From the NCBI GenBank assembly GCA_023662875.1, contig JAMPIG010000007.1:1-64000 (forward strand): a stretch of DNA of 64,000 bases. The letters run 5' to 3'. The translations under genes were made by a program, and so were the position numbers. The notes under the pieces are model-generated. The model saw only the letters and a program-made list of their open reading frames with translations, ran no database searches and was not told the origin of the DNA. Shown here piece by piece: positions 11,680-20,675 of this stretch (within the stretch, counting starts at the first letter, position 1; each line of letters begins with the position of its first letter). Source of the stretch: Roseburia sp. (GTDB lineage Bacteria > Bacillota > Clostridia > Lachnospirales > Lachnospiraceae).

Positions 11680-13590
11680 ATGGCAAGAGAAGATTATATG
11701 AAGGCATATCGCATGGGAAAAAGGGATTATCAGGCCCGGATGCTGCGGGGTGAAAAGCCGACGCTGGAGGTGCTGGACGATATTCTGCCGGGGGCCGGCT
11801 CCTACCATGAAGCGCCGCTGGGTCTGGTGCAGATACCTACGGATCAGATCGTTGGCACAAAGACGGACGGCAGAAGCAATTCCTTTGCCGGTAACTTCAT
11901 GCCGATTCTGCAGGATAATTCCGAGTTTGCCTATAAGTGGATCGCGTTGAGCACCAGCCATGTGATGGAAGGGATTCACGATCCCATCAAGGCGTACGAA
12001 TACATGAATAAATTTTATGTACAGGAGGGAAACAAACGCGTCAGCGTGATGAAATTCTTCGGCGCGGTTTCGATCCAGGGGGAGGTGATCCGGATCGTCC
12101 CCAGGCGCACGGAGGAGAAGGAGAATAAGATTTACTATGAGTTCATGGATTTTTATCAGTGCGCGCCGATCAACTATATCTGGTTTTCCCAGGAGGGAAG
12201 CTTCGCCAGGCTGCAGGAGGAGGTCGGAAAGAAGCCGGGAGAGGTCTGGACGGAGGAGGAGCTTTTGACCTTCCGCGCGGTCTATACGATCTTTTCCGCG
12301 GAATATAAGGCCCGGGGCGGCTCGAAATACCGGATTACGCCGGGGGACGCCTTCCTGTCCTTCATTTCTGTTTACGGCTATCCGTGCGTTTCGGAAAAGT
12401 CTGACAGCGAGCTGAAGGAGATGATAGCAAAGAGCTGGAAGGAATTTGTCCTTCTGCAGGAGGGACAGGATATCGACCTGAAGATGGAGCCCAGCCAGGA
12501 GAAGACCCCGCTCTTAAGTCGTCTGCTTCCGGTCAGCTCGCCTAAGTTGAAGGCAGCCTTTCTCTACGAGAAGACCCCGGGAAGCTCCGCCTGGACCTAT
12601 GCCCATGAGCTGGGGCGGCTGTATCTGGAGCAGACCTTCCCGGAGGAGCTGAGTACGATCTGTTACGAAAATGCGACGCCGGAGAATGCGGAGGAGCTGA
12701 TAGCCGATGCGATTCGCCAGGGCTGCAGGCTGATTTTTACGACGACTCCGGCCTTTGTACAGGCGAGCCTGAAGGCGGCCATCGCCAACCCGGAGGTCAG
12801 AATCCTGAACTGCTCCCTGAATACCTCCCACCGTTATATCCGGACCTACTATTCCCGGATGCATGAGGCAAAGTTTTTGATGGGAGCCATCGCCGGTGCC
12901 ATGGCGGAGAACAACCGGCTGACCTATATCGCGGACTACCCGATTTACGGCTCTATCGCCAATATCAACGCCTTCGCCCTGGGGGCGAAGATGATCAATC
13001 CCAGAGCGAAGGTTTACCTGGAGTGGTCCAGCAAGAAGGAGATCGATATTGAACAGAGGATCCGGGAGACGGAGCCGTCCTGTATCTCGGGGAGGGATAT
13101 GGTAATCCCGGAGGAGGGTTCCCGATTTTTCGGCATCTACCATATGGAGGGAGAACATCCCAGAAACCTTGCCATGCCGCTGTACCATTGGGGAAAGTTT
13201 TATGAGCAGCTGATCCGCACGATCATGAACGGCGCCTGGAAGTACGACGAGAAGACCGCGTCCGAAAAGGCGATCAATTACTGGTGGGGTATGTCCGCCG
13301 GGGTGATCGACGTGATCTGTTCCCGCCATCTGCCCATCGGCACAAAGAGGCTGGTGGAGCTTCTGAAGGCGACGATCTGTACCGAGCAGTTCAATCCGTT
13401 CTCCGGCGTGCTCTATTCCCAGACGGGAGTGGTGATGGACGATCCGGAGGGAAGTATGCTGCCGGAGGAGATCATGGAGATGGACTGGCTGGCGGAGAAC
13501 GTGATCGGCAGTATTCCGAAGCGGGAGGAGCTGAAGGAACAGGCGGCGCCCGTTGTAAAGCAGCAGGGAGTAGCGAAAAAGGAAGGTTGA
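11680..13590 (+). CDS. Cytoplasmic BMP/PnrA-type ligand-binding protein with ParB-like N-terminal domain
   Basis: 636 residues, no signal peptide, lipobox or membrane segment. The N-terminal half contains a ParB/sulfiredoxin-like pattern (VPxDQIVGTKT near 52-62 and YVQEGNKRVSVMK near 113-125). The C-terminal half (about 290-590) resembles the periplasmic-binding fold of BMP (PnrA) nucleoside-binding proteins: LKAAFLYEKTPGSSAWTYAHE, IFTTTPAFVQ, NTSHRYIRTYYSRMHEAKFLMGAIAGAMA. Such a fold without an export signal suggests an intracellular sensor or enzyme rather than an ABC transporter component, and no ABC genes are adjacent. The ATG at 11680 follows AAGGGGG. It heads an apparent operon with the phosphoesterase 7 bp downstream. 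Exact function unknown. Confidence 0.75.
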   Translation: MAREDYMKAYRMGKRDYQARMLRGEKPTLEVLDDILPGAGSYHEAPLGLVQIPTDQIVGTKTDGRSNSFAGNFMPILQDNSEFAYKWIALSTSHVMEGIHDPIKAYEYMNKFYVQEGNKRVSVMKFFGAVSIQGEVIRIVPRRTEEKENKIYYEFMDFYQCAPINYIWFSQEGSFARLQEEVGKKPGEVWTEEELLTFRAVYTIFSAEYKARGGSKYRITPGDAFLSFISVYGYPCVSEKSDSELKEMIAKSWKEFVLLQEGQDIDLKMEPSQEKTPLLSRLLPVSSPKLKAAFLYEKTPGSSAWTYAHELGRLYLEQTFPEELSTICYENATPENAEELIADAIRQGCRLIFTTTPAFVQASLKAAIANPEVRILNCSLNTSHRYIRTYYSRMHEAKFLMGAIAGAMAENNRLTYIADYPIYGSIANINAFALGAKMINPRAKVYLEWSSKKEIDIEQRIRETEPSCISGRDMVIPEEGSRFFGIYHMEGEHPRNLAMPLYHWGKFYEQLIRTIMNGAWKYDEKTASEKAINYWWGMSAGVIDVICSRHLPIGTKRLVELLKATICTEQFNPFSGVLYSQTGVVMDDPEGSMLPEEIMEMDWLAENVIGSIPKREELKEQAAPVVKQQGVAKKEG

Positions 13591-13597
13591 CGGGTAC

Positions 13598-14218
13598 ATG
13601 AAGATACTGGCTATCGCGGATCATGAGTCAAAACTGTTATGGGATTTCTTTGATAAGAGTCTGCTGGAGGGAGTCGATTTGATTATCTCCTGCGGGGATC
13701 TGGATCCGCGCTACCTTTCTTTTCTGGTGACCCTTTCTACTGTGCCGGTGCTCTATGTACACGGGAACCATGACACAAAATACGACAGGATTCCGCCGGA
13801 CGGCTGCGTCTGTATCGACGATCGGATATACGTCCATAACGGGGTCAGAATTCTGGGGCTGGGAGGCTCCATGCGGTACAAGCCCGGCGCTTACCAGTAT
13901 ACGGAGAAGGAGATGAAAAAGAGGGTGAAGAAGCTGCGCTTCCGGCTGTTTCGAAGCGGCGGCTTCGATATCCTGGTGACCCACGCCCCCGCCCGGGGAC
14001 TGAACGACGGAGAAGACCTTCCCCATCAGGGTTTTCAGGCGTTTCGGGAGCTTCTCGAAAAATATCACCCGAAATTTTTTCTTCACGGGCACGTACATGT
14101 GAACTACGGAAGACGGCACAAAAGATACGACAGATATCAGGATACTCACGTCATCAACGCCTATGAAAAATGTACGTTTGAGTATGAGGACGACGATCCA
14201 AAGGCGCATCTCGTCTAG
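13598..14218 (+). CDS. Calcineurin-like metallophosphoesterase
   Basis: A 206-residue single-domain phosphoesterase. The metal-binding motifs of the family are present in order: ADHE (residues 7-10, in the D-x-H region), CGDLD near 32, GNHD near 56, THAP near 129 and the closing GHVH near 165. It likely hydrolyses a phosphodiester or phosphomonoester in the cytoplasm, with unknown substrate. It starts 7 bp after the BMP-like gene and is followed by the MATE gene, so it is probably co-transcribed with both. Confidence 0.88.
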   Translation: MKILAIADHESKLLWDFFDKSLLEGVDLIISCGDLDPRYLSFLVTLSTVPVLYVHGNHDTKYDRIPPDGCVCIDDRIYVHNGVRILGLGGSMRYKPGAYQYTEKEMKKRVKKLRFRLFRSGGFDILVTHAPARGLNDGEDLPHQGFQAFRELLEKYHPKFFLHGHVHVNYGRRHKRYDRYQDTHVINAYEKCTFEYEDDDPKAHLV

Positions 14219-14247
14219 GGCGCGCTGTGCAAAGAGGAAGGCGGATC

Positions 14248-15579
14248 ATGTTATTTGACAACAAAGCTTTGAGAAAACTGATTATTCCGTTGGTGCTGGA
14301 ACAGACGCTGGCGATTACGGTGGGAATGGCGGACACCATGATGATCTCCTCCGTGGGGGAGGCGGCGGTTTCGGGCGTGTCGCTGGTGGATATGTTTAAC
14401 AATCTGGTGATCAGCGTGCTGGCGGCTTTGGCGACAGGCGGCGCGGTGGTCACTTCTCAGTTTATCGGCGCCGGGAAAAAGGAGGACGCCTGCCGTTCGG
14501 CAAAGCAGCTCATCTATACGGCGTTTTTGATAACGATTGTTATTTCTGCGCTGGTGATATTGGCAAACCGCCCGATTCTGAATCTTTTTTTCGGCAGGAT
14601 CGAGGCGGACGTCATGCGAAATGCCGTGATCTATATGGTCATATCGGCCCTGTCCTTTCCCCTGTTGGCGGTGTATAACGCCTGTGCGGCGCTGTACCGT
14701 TCCATGGGAAACGCCCGGATTACTCTGAAGGTGTCGCTGCTGATGAACGTGATCAATGTGGCGGGAAACGCGGTCTGCGTCTTTGGGCTGAAGATGGGCG
14801 TGGCGGGGGTGGCGGTGCCGTCCCTGATCTCCCGGGCGGTGGCGGGGATCGTGCTTTACCTGCTGTTAAAGAGGCCGGAGAACCTGATTCATATCGAGAA
14901 GGGAGCTTTTCACTTTGAGAAGGCTCTCGTAAGGAAGATCCTGTTTATCGGGATTCCCAGCGGGATAGAAAATGGGATCTTTCAGTTGGGCCGGGTGCTG
15001 GTGGTAAGCATCATCGCCGGATTCGGCACCGTCCAGATTGCCGCCAACGGGGTGGCGAACAGCTTAGACAGCATGGGCTGTATCGTGGGACAGGCGATGA
15101 ACCTGGCCATGATCAGTGTGGTGGGACGCTGTGTGGGAGCGGGAGATTTGGAGCAGGTAAGGTATTATACCAGAAAGCTTTTGGGCATCACCTACCTGTT
15201 TACCGCCCTGATCAACAGCGTGATCCTGATCTCCCTGCCCTGGATTCTTTCCCTGTACGGGCTGGAGGCGGAGACGACCCGGCTGGCTTATGTTCTGGTG
15301 ATGATACACGACGGGGTCGCAGTTTTGTTGTGGCCCGCGGCTTTTGTACTGCCCAATATGCTCAGGGCCTGCAACGACGTCCGTTTTACCATGGCGATCT
15401 CTATTTTCTCCATGTGGACCTTCCGGATCGGCTTCAGTTATGTCATCGGCGTGCATCTGGGAATGGGCGCGGTGGGAGTGTGGATCGCCATGGTTATGGA
15501 CTGGATTTTCCGGGTGCTCTGCTTTGCGGGAAGATATTTCAGCGGAAGCTGGAGGAAGCACTGCGGCCTGGAACGCTGA
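14248..15579 (+). CDS. MATE-family efflux transporter
   Basis: A 443-residue, roughly 12-helix exporter of the MATE family, expected to exchange cations for drugs or metabolites. Typical early features are MLFDNKALRKLIIPLVLEQ, the MADTMMISSVGEAAVSGVSL segment, and the internal repeat in the second half (IPSGIENGIFQLGRVLV, AANGVANSLDSMG). I choose the ATG at 14248, preceded by GAGGAAGG, over an in-frame GTG at 14227. Substrate cannot be read from sequence. Confidence 0.92.
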   Translation: MLFDNKALRKLIIPLVLEQTLAITVGMADTMMISSVGEAAVSGVSLVDMFNNLVISVLAALATGGAVVTSQFIGAGKKEDACRSAKQLIYTAFLITIVISALVILANRPILNLFFGRIEADVMRNAVIYMVISALSFPLLAVYNACAALYRSMGNARITLKVSLLMNVINVAGNAVCVFGLKMGVAGVAVPSLISRAVAGIVLYLLLKRPENLIHIEKGAFHFEKALVRKILFIGIPSGIENGIFQLGRVLVVSIIAGFGTVQIAANGVANSLDSMGCIVGQAMNLAMISVVGRCVGAGDLEQVRYYTRKLLGITYLFTALINSVILISLPWILSLYGLEAETTRLAYVLVMIHDGVAVLLWPAAFVLPNMLRACNDVRFTMAISIFSMWTFRIGFSYVIGVHLGMGAVGVWIAMVMDWIFRVLCFAGRYFSGSWRKHCGLER

Positions 15580-15642
15580 CAGGTAAAATTCAGGCTGGTT
15601 CCCGCATATACTCTTAAGGAAAACGGGATCAGGGATACCGGT

Positions 15643-16326
15643 ATGAAGAAAGCAGGCACGATTATCCTGTTGTTTGACTTGATCGCAGGATTACTTTTTT
15701 TCGGCGCGGAGGAGATGAAACGCTATAAGACGGAGGCGGCCTGGAACAGCGCGGCGGAGAGGACGGAGGATGTCAGGAAGATTGCGATTACCTTTGACGA
15801 CGGCCCCCATCCCTCCTATACGGAGCAGCTCCTGGACGGCCTGAAGGAACGGGGGGTTCCGGCTACCTTCTTTGTGACCGGGGAACATGCGGAGCTTCAC
15901 CCGGATATCATTGAGCGGATGGTCTCCGAAAACCATTTAATCGGGAACCATACCTACAGCCATATCCAGCTGACAAAAAAGAACCGGGAAGAATTCCGGG
16001 AGGAGTTGATCCGAACCAACGAGATCCTGAAGGAGATTACCGGTCAGGAGGTTTTATATGTCCGTCCTCCTTACGGGAGCTGGGACAAGAGCTTCGAGAA
16101 GGAGCTGAATATGTTTCCGGTGCTCTGGACGGTGGATCCACTGGACTGGTGCTCCGGCAATGTGTCCTGTATTGTGGAAAGAATTGTCAGCAAGGCGGAG
16201 GAGAACGATATTATTCTGATGCACGACTATTACGATACCTCGGTGACGGCGGCCCTGGAGGCCATCGACGAGCTGCTGGAGAAGGGGTATACCTTTGTGA
16301 CGGTGGATGAGATTTTGTTTGATTGA
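15643..16326 (+). CDS. Polysaccharide deacetylase (NodB domain), membrane-anchored
   Basis: 227 residues. An N-terminal hydrophobic segment (about 4-21) anchors or exports the protein. A NodB-type deacetylase domain follows with TFDDGPHP near 49, the zinc-binding HTYSH, RPPYG, DPLDW and a closing LMHD. Family members remove acetyl groups from peptidoglycan or other N-acetylated polysaccharide outside the cell. It is last in the 11.7-16.3 kb run of same-strand genes. A 16-bp perfect stem follows the stop codon. Confidence 0.92.
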   Translation: MKKAGTIILLFDLIAGLLFFGAEEMKRYKTEAAWNSAAERTEDVRKIAITFDDGPHPSYTEQLLDGLKERGVPATFFVTGEHAELHPDIIERMVSENHLIGNHTYSHIQLTKKNREEFREELIRTNEILKEITGQEVLYVRPPYGSWDKSFEKELNMFPVLWTVDPLDWCSGNVSCIVERIVSKAEENDIILMHDYYDTSVTAALEAIDELLEKGYTFVTVDEILFD

Positions 16327-16327
16327 A

Positions 16328-16362
16328 GAGAACGGTAAATCTGTCGCAGATTTACCGTTCTC
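16328..16362. terminator. Bidirectional stem-loop between convergent genes
   Basis: A perfect 16-bp stem (GAGAACGGTAAATCTG and its complement) with a 3-base TCG loop lies between the convergent deacetylase and GH94 genes. No T run follows on either strand, so termination is likely but not certain. Confidence 0.6.
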
Positions 16363-16426
16363 CGCTTCAGCCCTGTTATTCTACAGAAAACTCCGCGAAG
16401 CGTTCTTCTAAGCCGGTTTACTGGCT

Positions 16427-18865
16427 CTATTTGCCCATAATCGCCCTGACGTGATAACTTTTCTTGCCCTCTTCAAAAGGAATCACACAGCCTTCGACCT
16501 GCCGTCCGTCGACAATCAGGGAGGCGATCCCCTTTTCGACCCTGTCCGGATTTTCGACATGAATCTCATATTCCGCGCCGCGGAAGGTTCTGTAGATAAC
16601 AAAATCCCCGAAATCCTTTGGCACGCAGGGGTCTACCCTCAGACCGTTCCAGTCGGGCATGATTCCAAGAATGTATTGGGAAATATTGACAAAGGTCCAG
16701 GCGGCAGTACCGGTCAGCCAGCTGTTTTTCGCTTCGCCGTGGCGCGGCGCATCCGCTCCGGCTACCATCTGGGAATAAACGTAGGGCTCCGTGCGATGGA
16801 TTTCGCTGATCTCCTCCAGAAAGGCCGGACAGGTCTTCCGGTAGATCTCAAATGCGCGGCCGCCTCTGCCGATTACCGTTTCGGCAATGGAAACCCAGGG
16901 ATTATTATGGCAGAAGATACCAGCGTTTTCTTTATAGCCGGGCGGATAGGAGCTTACCTCGCCAAGCTCGAGGTGATATCTGGTGTAGGCGGGCTGCAGC
17001 AGCATGATGCCGTATTTGGTATCCAGTTTTTCCTTTACGGAGTCCAGAGCCTTTTGGGCAAGGCCTTCTTTTATCCCGATACCGGCCAGAACACAGAAGC
17101 CCTGAGGCTCGATGAAAATCTGTCCCTCCTCACATTCCCTGGAACCGACCTTATTGCTGAAGGAATCGTAAGCGCGGACAAACCATTCGCCGTCCCAGCC
17201 CGCGTCCAAAACCGCATCATATACCCGCGAGACCTCGGCGCGGGCGTAAGCCGCCTCCTCCGGGTTCCCGGAAAGCTCGCAGAGCCGGGCATACTCTTCC
17301 CCGTATTTGACAAACATGCCTGCGATGAAGACGGATTCCGCAACAGGGCCTTCGCTGGGGCCGAAGGTTTGGAAGGATTCGCCGGGTTCCGCGGAAAAAC
17401 AGTTCAGATTCAGACAATCGTTCCAGTCCGCACGGCCAATCAGGGGCAGTCCGTGGGGCCCCTTATGCGTTACGGTAAAATCAAAGGAACGCTTCAGATG
17501 CTCCATTAACGGCTTTTCAGTACCGGGGACACAGTCGAACGGAACAGGCTCGTCGAGAATGCTGAAATCGCCGGTTTCCCTGATATAGGCACCGGTTCCC
17601 GCGATCAGCCAGAGAGGGTCGTCATTGAAGCCGCCGCCGATGTCCGCGTTCCCCTGCTTTGTCAGAGGCTGGTATTGATGGTATGCGCTGCCGTCCTCGA
17701 ACTGGGTAGAGGCGATATCCAGGATTCTCTGTCTCGCGCGGTCGGGAATCAGATGGACAAACCCCAGCAGATCCTGGCAGGAATCCCGAAAGCCCATGCC
17801 GCGTCCTATGCCGGACTCATAGTAGGATGCGCTTCTGGACATGTTGAAGGTGACCATACACTGATACTGGTTCCAGATATTTACCATGCGGTTGACCTCG
17901 CCGGATTCCGACTCAAGATGGTAACGGGACAGAAGCTCCTTCCAGTATCGATTCAGCTCCCGGAAGGCGGCGCTGACGGAGGCGTCGTCCCGGTATCGCG
18001 CCAGGAGCTCCTTTGCGGGAGCCTTGTTGATTCTGCCGGGAGCTTCCCACTTGTCTTTTTCGGGAAGCTCGATGTAGGCGGTCAGGAAGATATAAGTCCT
18101 TGTTTCGCCGGGAGCAAGCTTACCGTTGATCTGGTGCGCCGCAATAGGAGACCAGCCGCTCGCGATGGTATTGGAAAGCTGTCCTCTTTCGATCGAAATC
18201 GGGTTGGAATTGTTTCTGTATGCGCCGAGAAACGCGTCGCGATCCGTCTCAAACGCGTCGATCGGGGAATTTACGGAAAACAGGGCGTAATGATTGCGCC
18301 GTTCCCGGTATTCTGTCTTGTGGTACAGGACGGAACCGTCTACCTCTACTTCCCCTGTGCTGAAGTTTCTCTGGAAGTTTTTCATGTCGTCATCGGCGTT
18401 CCAGAGGCACCATTCTATATAAGAAAAGAGTGAAAATTCCTTTTCAGCCTTTGACTCGTTGGTCAGGGTGAGATGGTTGATCTCACAGGTATCATGGACG
18501 GGGACAAAGGAGAGCAGGGAAGCTTTCAGTCCGTTTTTGGATCCGGTAAAGCGACTGTACCCCATGCCGTGACGGCATTCATAGCTGTCCAGCTCTGTCT
18601 GGGTGGGCTGCCAGCCGGGATTCCAGGCGCTTCCGCCCTCCTTGATATAAAAATATCTTCCGTTGGAATCCGCGGGAATATTGTTATAACGGTAGCGGGT
18701 CAGACGCAGAAGCTTTGCGTCCTTATAGAAAGAGTAGCCTCCGCAGGTATTGGAAATCAGGCTGAAAAAGTCATTGCAGCCGAGGTAATTAATCCAGGGG
18801 AGCGGAGTGCGGGGGGTCGTGATGACATATTCCATGGCAGCGTCATCAAAATAGCCATATTTCAT
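16427..18865 (-). CDS. GH94 cellobiose phosphorylase
   Basis: An 812-residue GH94 enzyme, which phosphorolyses cellobiose to glucose 1-phosphate and glucose in the cytoplasm. The N-terminus ([45 protein letters not shown]) and the catalytic region [16 protein letters not shown], containing the presumed general acid Asp, fit characterised clostridial cellobiose phosphorylases. Length also fits these rather than the longer cellodextrin phosphorylases. The ATG at 18865 follows AAAGGAG. An upstream in-frame ATG at 18916 has no ribosome site. It is divergent from the AraC regulator and the glycosidase locus. Activity on a related beta-glucoside is the main alternative. Confidence 0.9.
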   Translation of the reverse strand: MKYGYFDDAAMEYVITTPRTPLPWINYLGCNDFFSLISNTCGGYSFYKDAKLLRLTRYRYNNIPADSNGRYFYIKEGGSAWNPGWQPTQTELDSYECRHGMGYSRFTGSKNGLKASLLSFVPVHDTCEINHLTLTNESKAEKEFSLFSYIEWCLWNADDDMKNFQRNFSTGEVEVDGSVLYHKTEYRERRNHYALFSVNSPIDAFETDRDAFLGAYRNNSNPISIERGQLSNTIASGWSPIAAHQINGKLAPGETRTYIFLTAYIELPEKDKWEAPGRINKAPAKELLARYRDDASVSAAFRELNRYWKELLSRYHLESESGEVNRMVNIWNQYQCMVTFNMSRSASYYESGIGRGMGFRDSCQDLLGFVHLIPDRARQRILDIASTQFEDGSAYHQYQPLTKQGNADIGGGFNDDPLWLIAGTGAYIRETGDFSILDEPVPFDCVPGTEKPLMEHLKRSFDFTVTHKGPHGLPLIGRADWNDCLNLNCFSAEPGESFQTFGPSEGPVAESVFIAGMFVKYGEEYARLCELSGNPEEAAYARAEVSRVYDAVLDAGWDGEWFVRAYDSFSNKVGSRECEEGQIFIEPQGFCVLAGIGIKEGLAQKALDSVKEKLDTKYGIMLLQPAYTRYHLELGEVSSYPPGYKENAGIFCHNNPWVSIAETVIGRGGRAFEIYRKTCPAFLEEISEIHRTEPYVYSQMVAGADAPRHGEAKNSWLTGTAAWTFVNISQYILGIMPDWNGLRVDPCVPKDFGDFVIYRTFRGAEYEIHVENPDRVEKGIASLIVDGRQVEGCVIPFEEGKKSYHVRAIMGK

Positions 18866-18921
18866 AGAGGGCTCCTTTCCGTCGCCGCGCGGCGACAGCA
18901 TATAAAATGGTTTCATTCGGA

Positions 18922-18946
18922 CATAAAATCAAGAGCGGATTTTATG
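18922..18946 (-). promoter_or_regulatory. Palindrome upstream of the GH94 gene (family I)
   Basis: CATAAAATC (18922-18930), 7 bases, GATTTTATG (18938-18946). Read on the minus strand it resembles the promoter-linked palindrome at 49097-49126. It lies about 60 bp ahead of the GH94 start. The rest of 18866-19245 shows no convincing promoter, and a short frame at 19034 lacks a ribosome site. Confidence 0.5.
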
Positions 18947-19245
18947 ATCTAAGTAACATTATAGATGGTGGGGAGGGAAAAGGAAATAGTTAATTTTCGG
19001 TTTTTGCGCACCCGGACTTCCTCGCGGAAAACAATGGGAAAGAAAGAGCTGGGAAAGAAAGAGGATGCGGAATATTTCGCCGCGCTTGCGGAAACGGCGT
19101 CAAAGGCGTATCATGAAATTGAAATGAAAACAGATCTATCGCATCGGAGCGGCAGCGTCGCTATATAAGCCCCTGTACATGGAACTGCTGTCGGCGGAAG
19201 AGGCAAAGGGGCTGAAATCAGTTGGAAAGGGCGCTGTAGGGGAAA

Positions 19246-20511
19246 GTGGAACGCAAAATGACGAAGACAAAGCAGGAGATACAATTCATTATGGACCGAA
19301 TCAGCACCACCTGGGGTATTGTGTGCTGTATGTTGGGGAAGGATAAAGAAACTGTCCTGTATATGTCCCATGCAGATGATGCGGCGGTTCTGGGAGAGGC
19401 GAATCCGGAAATCCGCCGTCAGATAATATCGGATGCAGTTTCTGATGTGCGAAGCAGATGGGGGGATCGTGCTTTGCCTGTATTTCTGCAGGATGGGAAA
19501 CAGGTAAATTATTTTGCGTTCCCGTATGATGAGGAGCTGCTGTTTTTGGCGGGGCCGTTTGCCTTTGAGGAGATTTCGTTTGAAGAAACGCATCAGTTTC
19601 GCAAGAGACATGGGATTCGCGATAAGGAGTATAGGGTGCCGATTGTGGAGCTGAAGGCGGTATTGAATTGTATGGTTTTCTCTTTCTATCTGCTGACCGG
19701 AAACCAGATTACAGAGGATGAAATCCTGGCGGACAATGAATTCAACAGCCTGCTCCATAAAAAGGATGTTCTCGCCTACGAAATGAACAGGCAGACGGAA
19801 GAGGAAGCCCGGTTGTCCTATGAGTATGAGAGGCAATGGCTGGCATCAGTGGAAAATGGCACCGTTGTCCGAAGTAATATGCATTTAAATGAGGAAAATC
19901 TGCAAAAAATTAAGAAGGTTGGCAATCTGGCGGATAAGGACGGCTATAAGCAGATTGAGTACATGGTAATTTCCGCTGTCACCCTGGCCTGCCGGGCCGC
20001 CATCCGTGGCGGGCTGAACCCTTATGACGCCTATCATGTGGCGGATCTGTATTTTCAGCAGGTCGCAAAGAGCCATAGTATTATGGAGATGCTGAACATC
20101 TACATGAATACGATGCAGGACTTTTCGGAGCGGGTGCGCCGGGTAAATGAGAACCGCCAGAGCTCCGACGTGGAAAAATGCAAGGACTATATCGCAAGAA
20201 ACCGCACAAAAAAATTTACGTTGTATGATTTGGCGGAGAACGTCGGCAAAAATCCAAGCTACCTGTCCGATAAGTTCTCCAAAGAGGTGGGGATGACCAT
20301 ACAGGAATACACGAAGCGGCAAAGGCTGGAGGCTGCGGCCAATATGCTGGTCTATTCGGATACGGGCATTGGAGATATCGCGGAGTATCTGCACTTTTCT
20401 TCCCAGAGTTATTTTGGAGTCTGCTTCAAGGCTTACTACTATATGACCCCGGCAAAATACAGGGAAAAGCACAGAGTCATAGATTTTGATGAAAAAGCAA
20501 GTAAAGATTAA
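19246..20511 (+). CDS. AraC-family transcriptional regulator
   Basis: 421 residues (417 if the ATG at 19258 is used). The last 100 residues form the double helix-turn-helix of AraC/XylS activators (FTLYDLAENVGKNPSYLSDKFSKE; IGDIAEYLHFSSQSYFGVCFK; MTPAKYREKH). The N-terminal 300 residues form a non-cupin ligand or partner-binding region I cannot name. The GTG at 19246 lies close to AGGGGA and the ATG at 19258 is further away, so the start is uncertain. Placement between the GH94 gene and the symporter suggests it activates one or both directions of the carbohydrate locus. Confidence 0.88.
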   Translation: MERKMTKTKQEIQFIMDRISTTWGIVCCMLGKDKETVLYMSHADDAAVLGEANPEIRRQIISDAVSDVRSRWGDRALPVFLQDGKQVNYFAFPYDEELLFLAGPFAFEEISFEETHQFRKRHGIRDKEYRVPIVELKAVLNCMVFSFYLLTGNQITEDEILADNEFNSLLHKKDVLAYEMNRQTEEEARLSYEYERQWLASVENGTVVRSNMHLNEENLQKIKKVGNLADKDGYKQIEYMVISAVTLACRAAIRGGLNPYDAYHVADLYFQQVAKSHSIMEMLNIYMNTMQDFSERVRRVNENRQSSDVEKCKDYIARNRTKKFTLYDLAENVGKNPSYLSDKFSKEVGMTIQEYTKRQRLEAAANMLVYSDTGIGDIAEYLHFSSQSYFGVCFKAYYYMTPAKYREKHRVIDFDEKASKD

Positions 20512-20543
20512 TAAAAACCTAAAATAATTAATAAAACAGGCTG

Positions 20544-20583
20544 GCACCCCTGTTATATGATATAAGTACAGGGGTGCTTTTTA
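20544..20583 (+). terminator. Intrinsic terminator after the AraC gene
   Basis: GCACCCCTGT (20544-20553) pairs perfectly with ACAGGGGTGC (20568-20577), followed by five T. Confidence 0.88.
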
Positions 20584-20675
20584 TCTAATAAGCCGAATCG
20601 CAGAGCGTGACGGCATCCGATAGTACCTCATGAGGCGTTTGTGCGGAATGACAAATATTTTATGGAGGGCTGGTT

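Noticed and set aside
11680..13590. Substrate-binding lipoprotein of an ABC nucleoside importer
   Set aside because: No signal peptide or lipobox, and no permease or ATPase genes adjacent.
19034..19168. Small gene starting MGKKELGKKEDAEYF
   Set aside because: No ribosome site, no family resemblance, and it lies in the regulatory gap between GH94 and the AraC gene.
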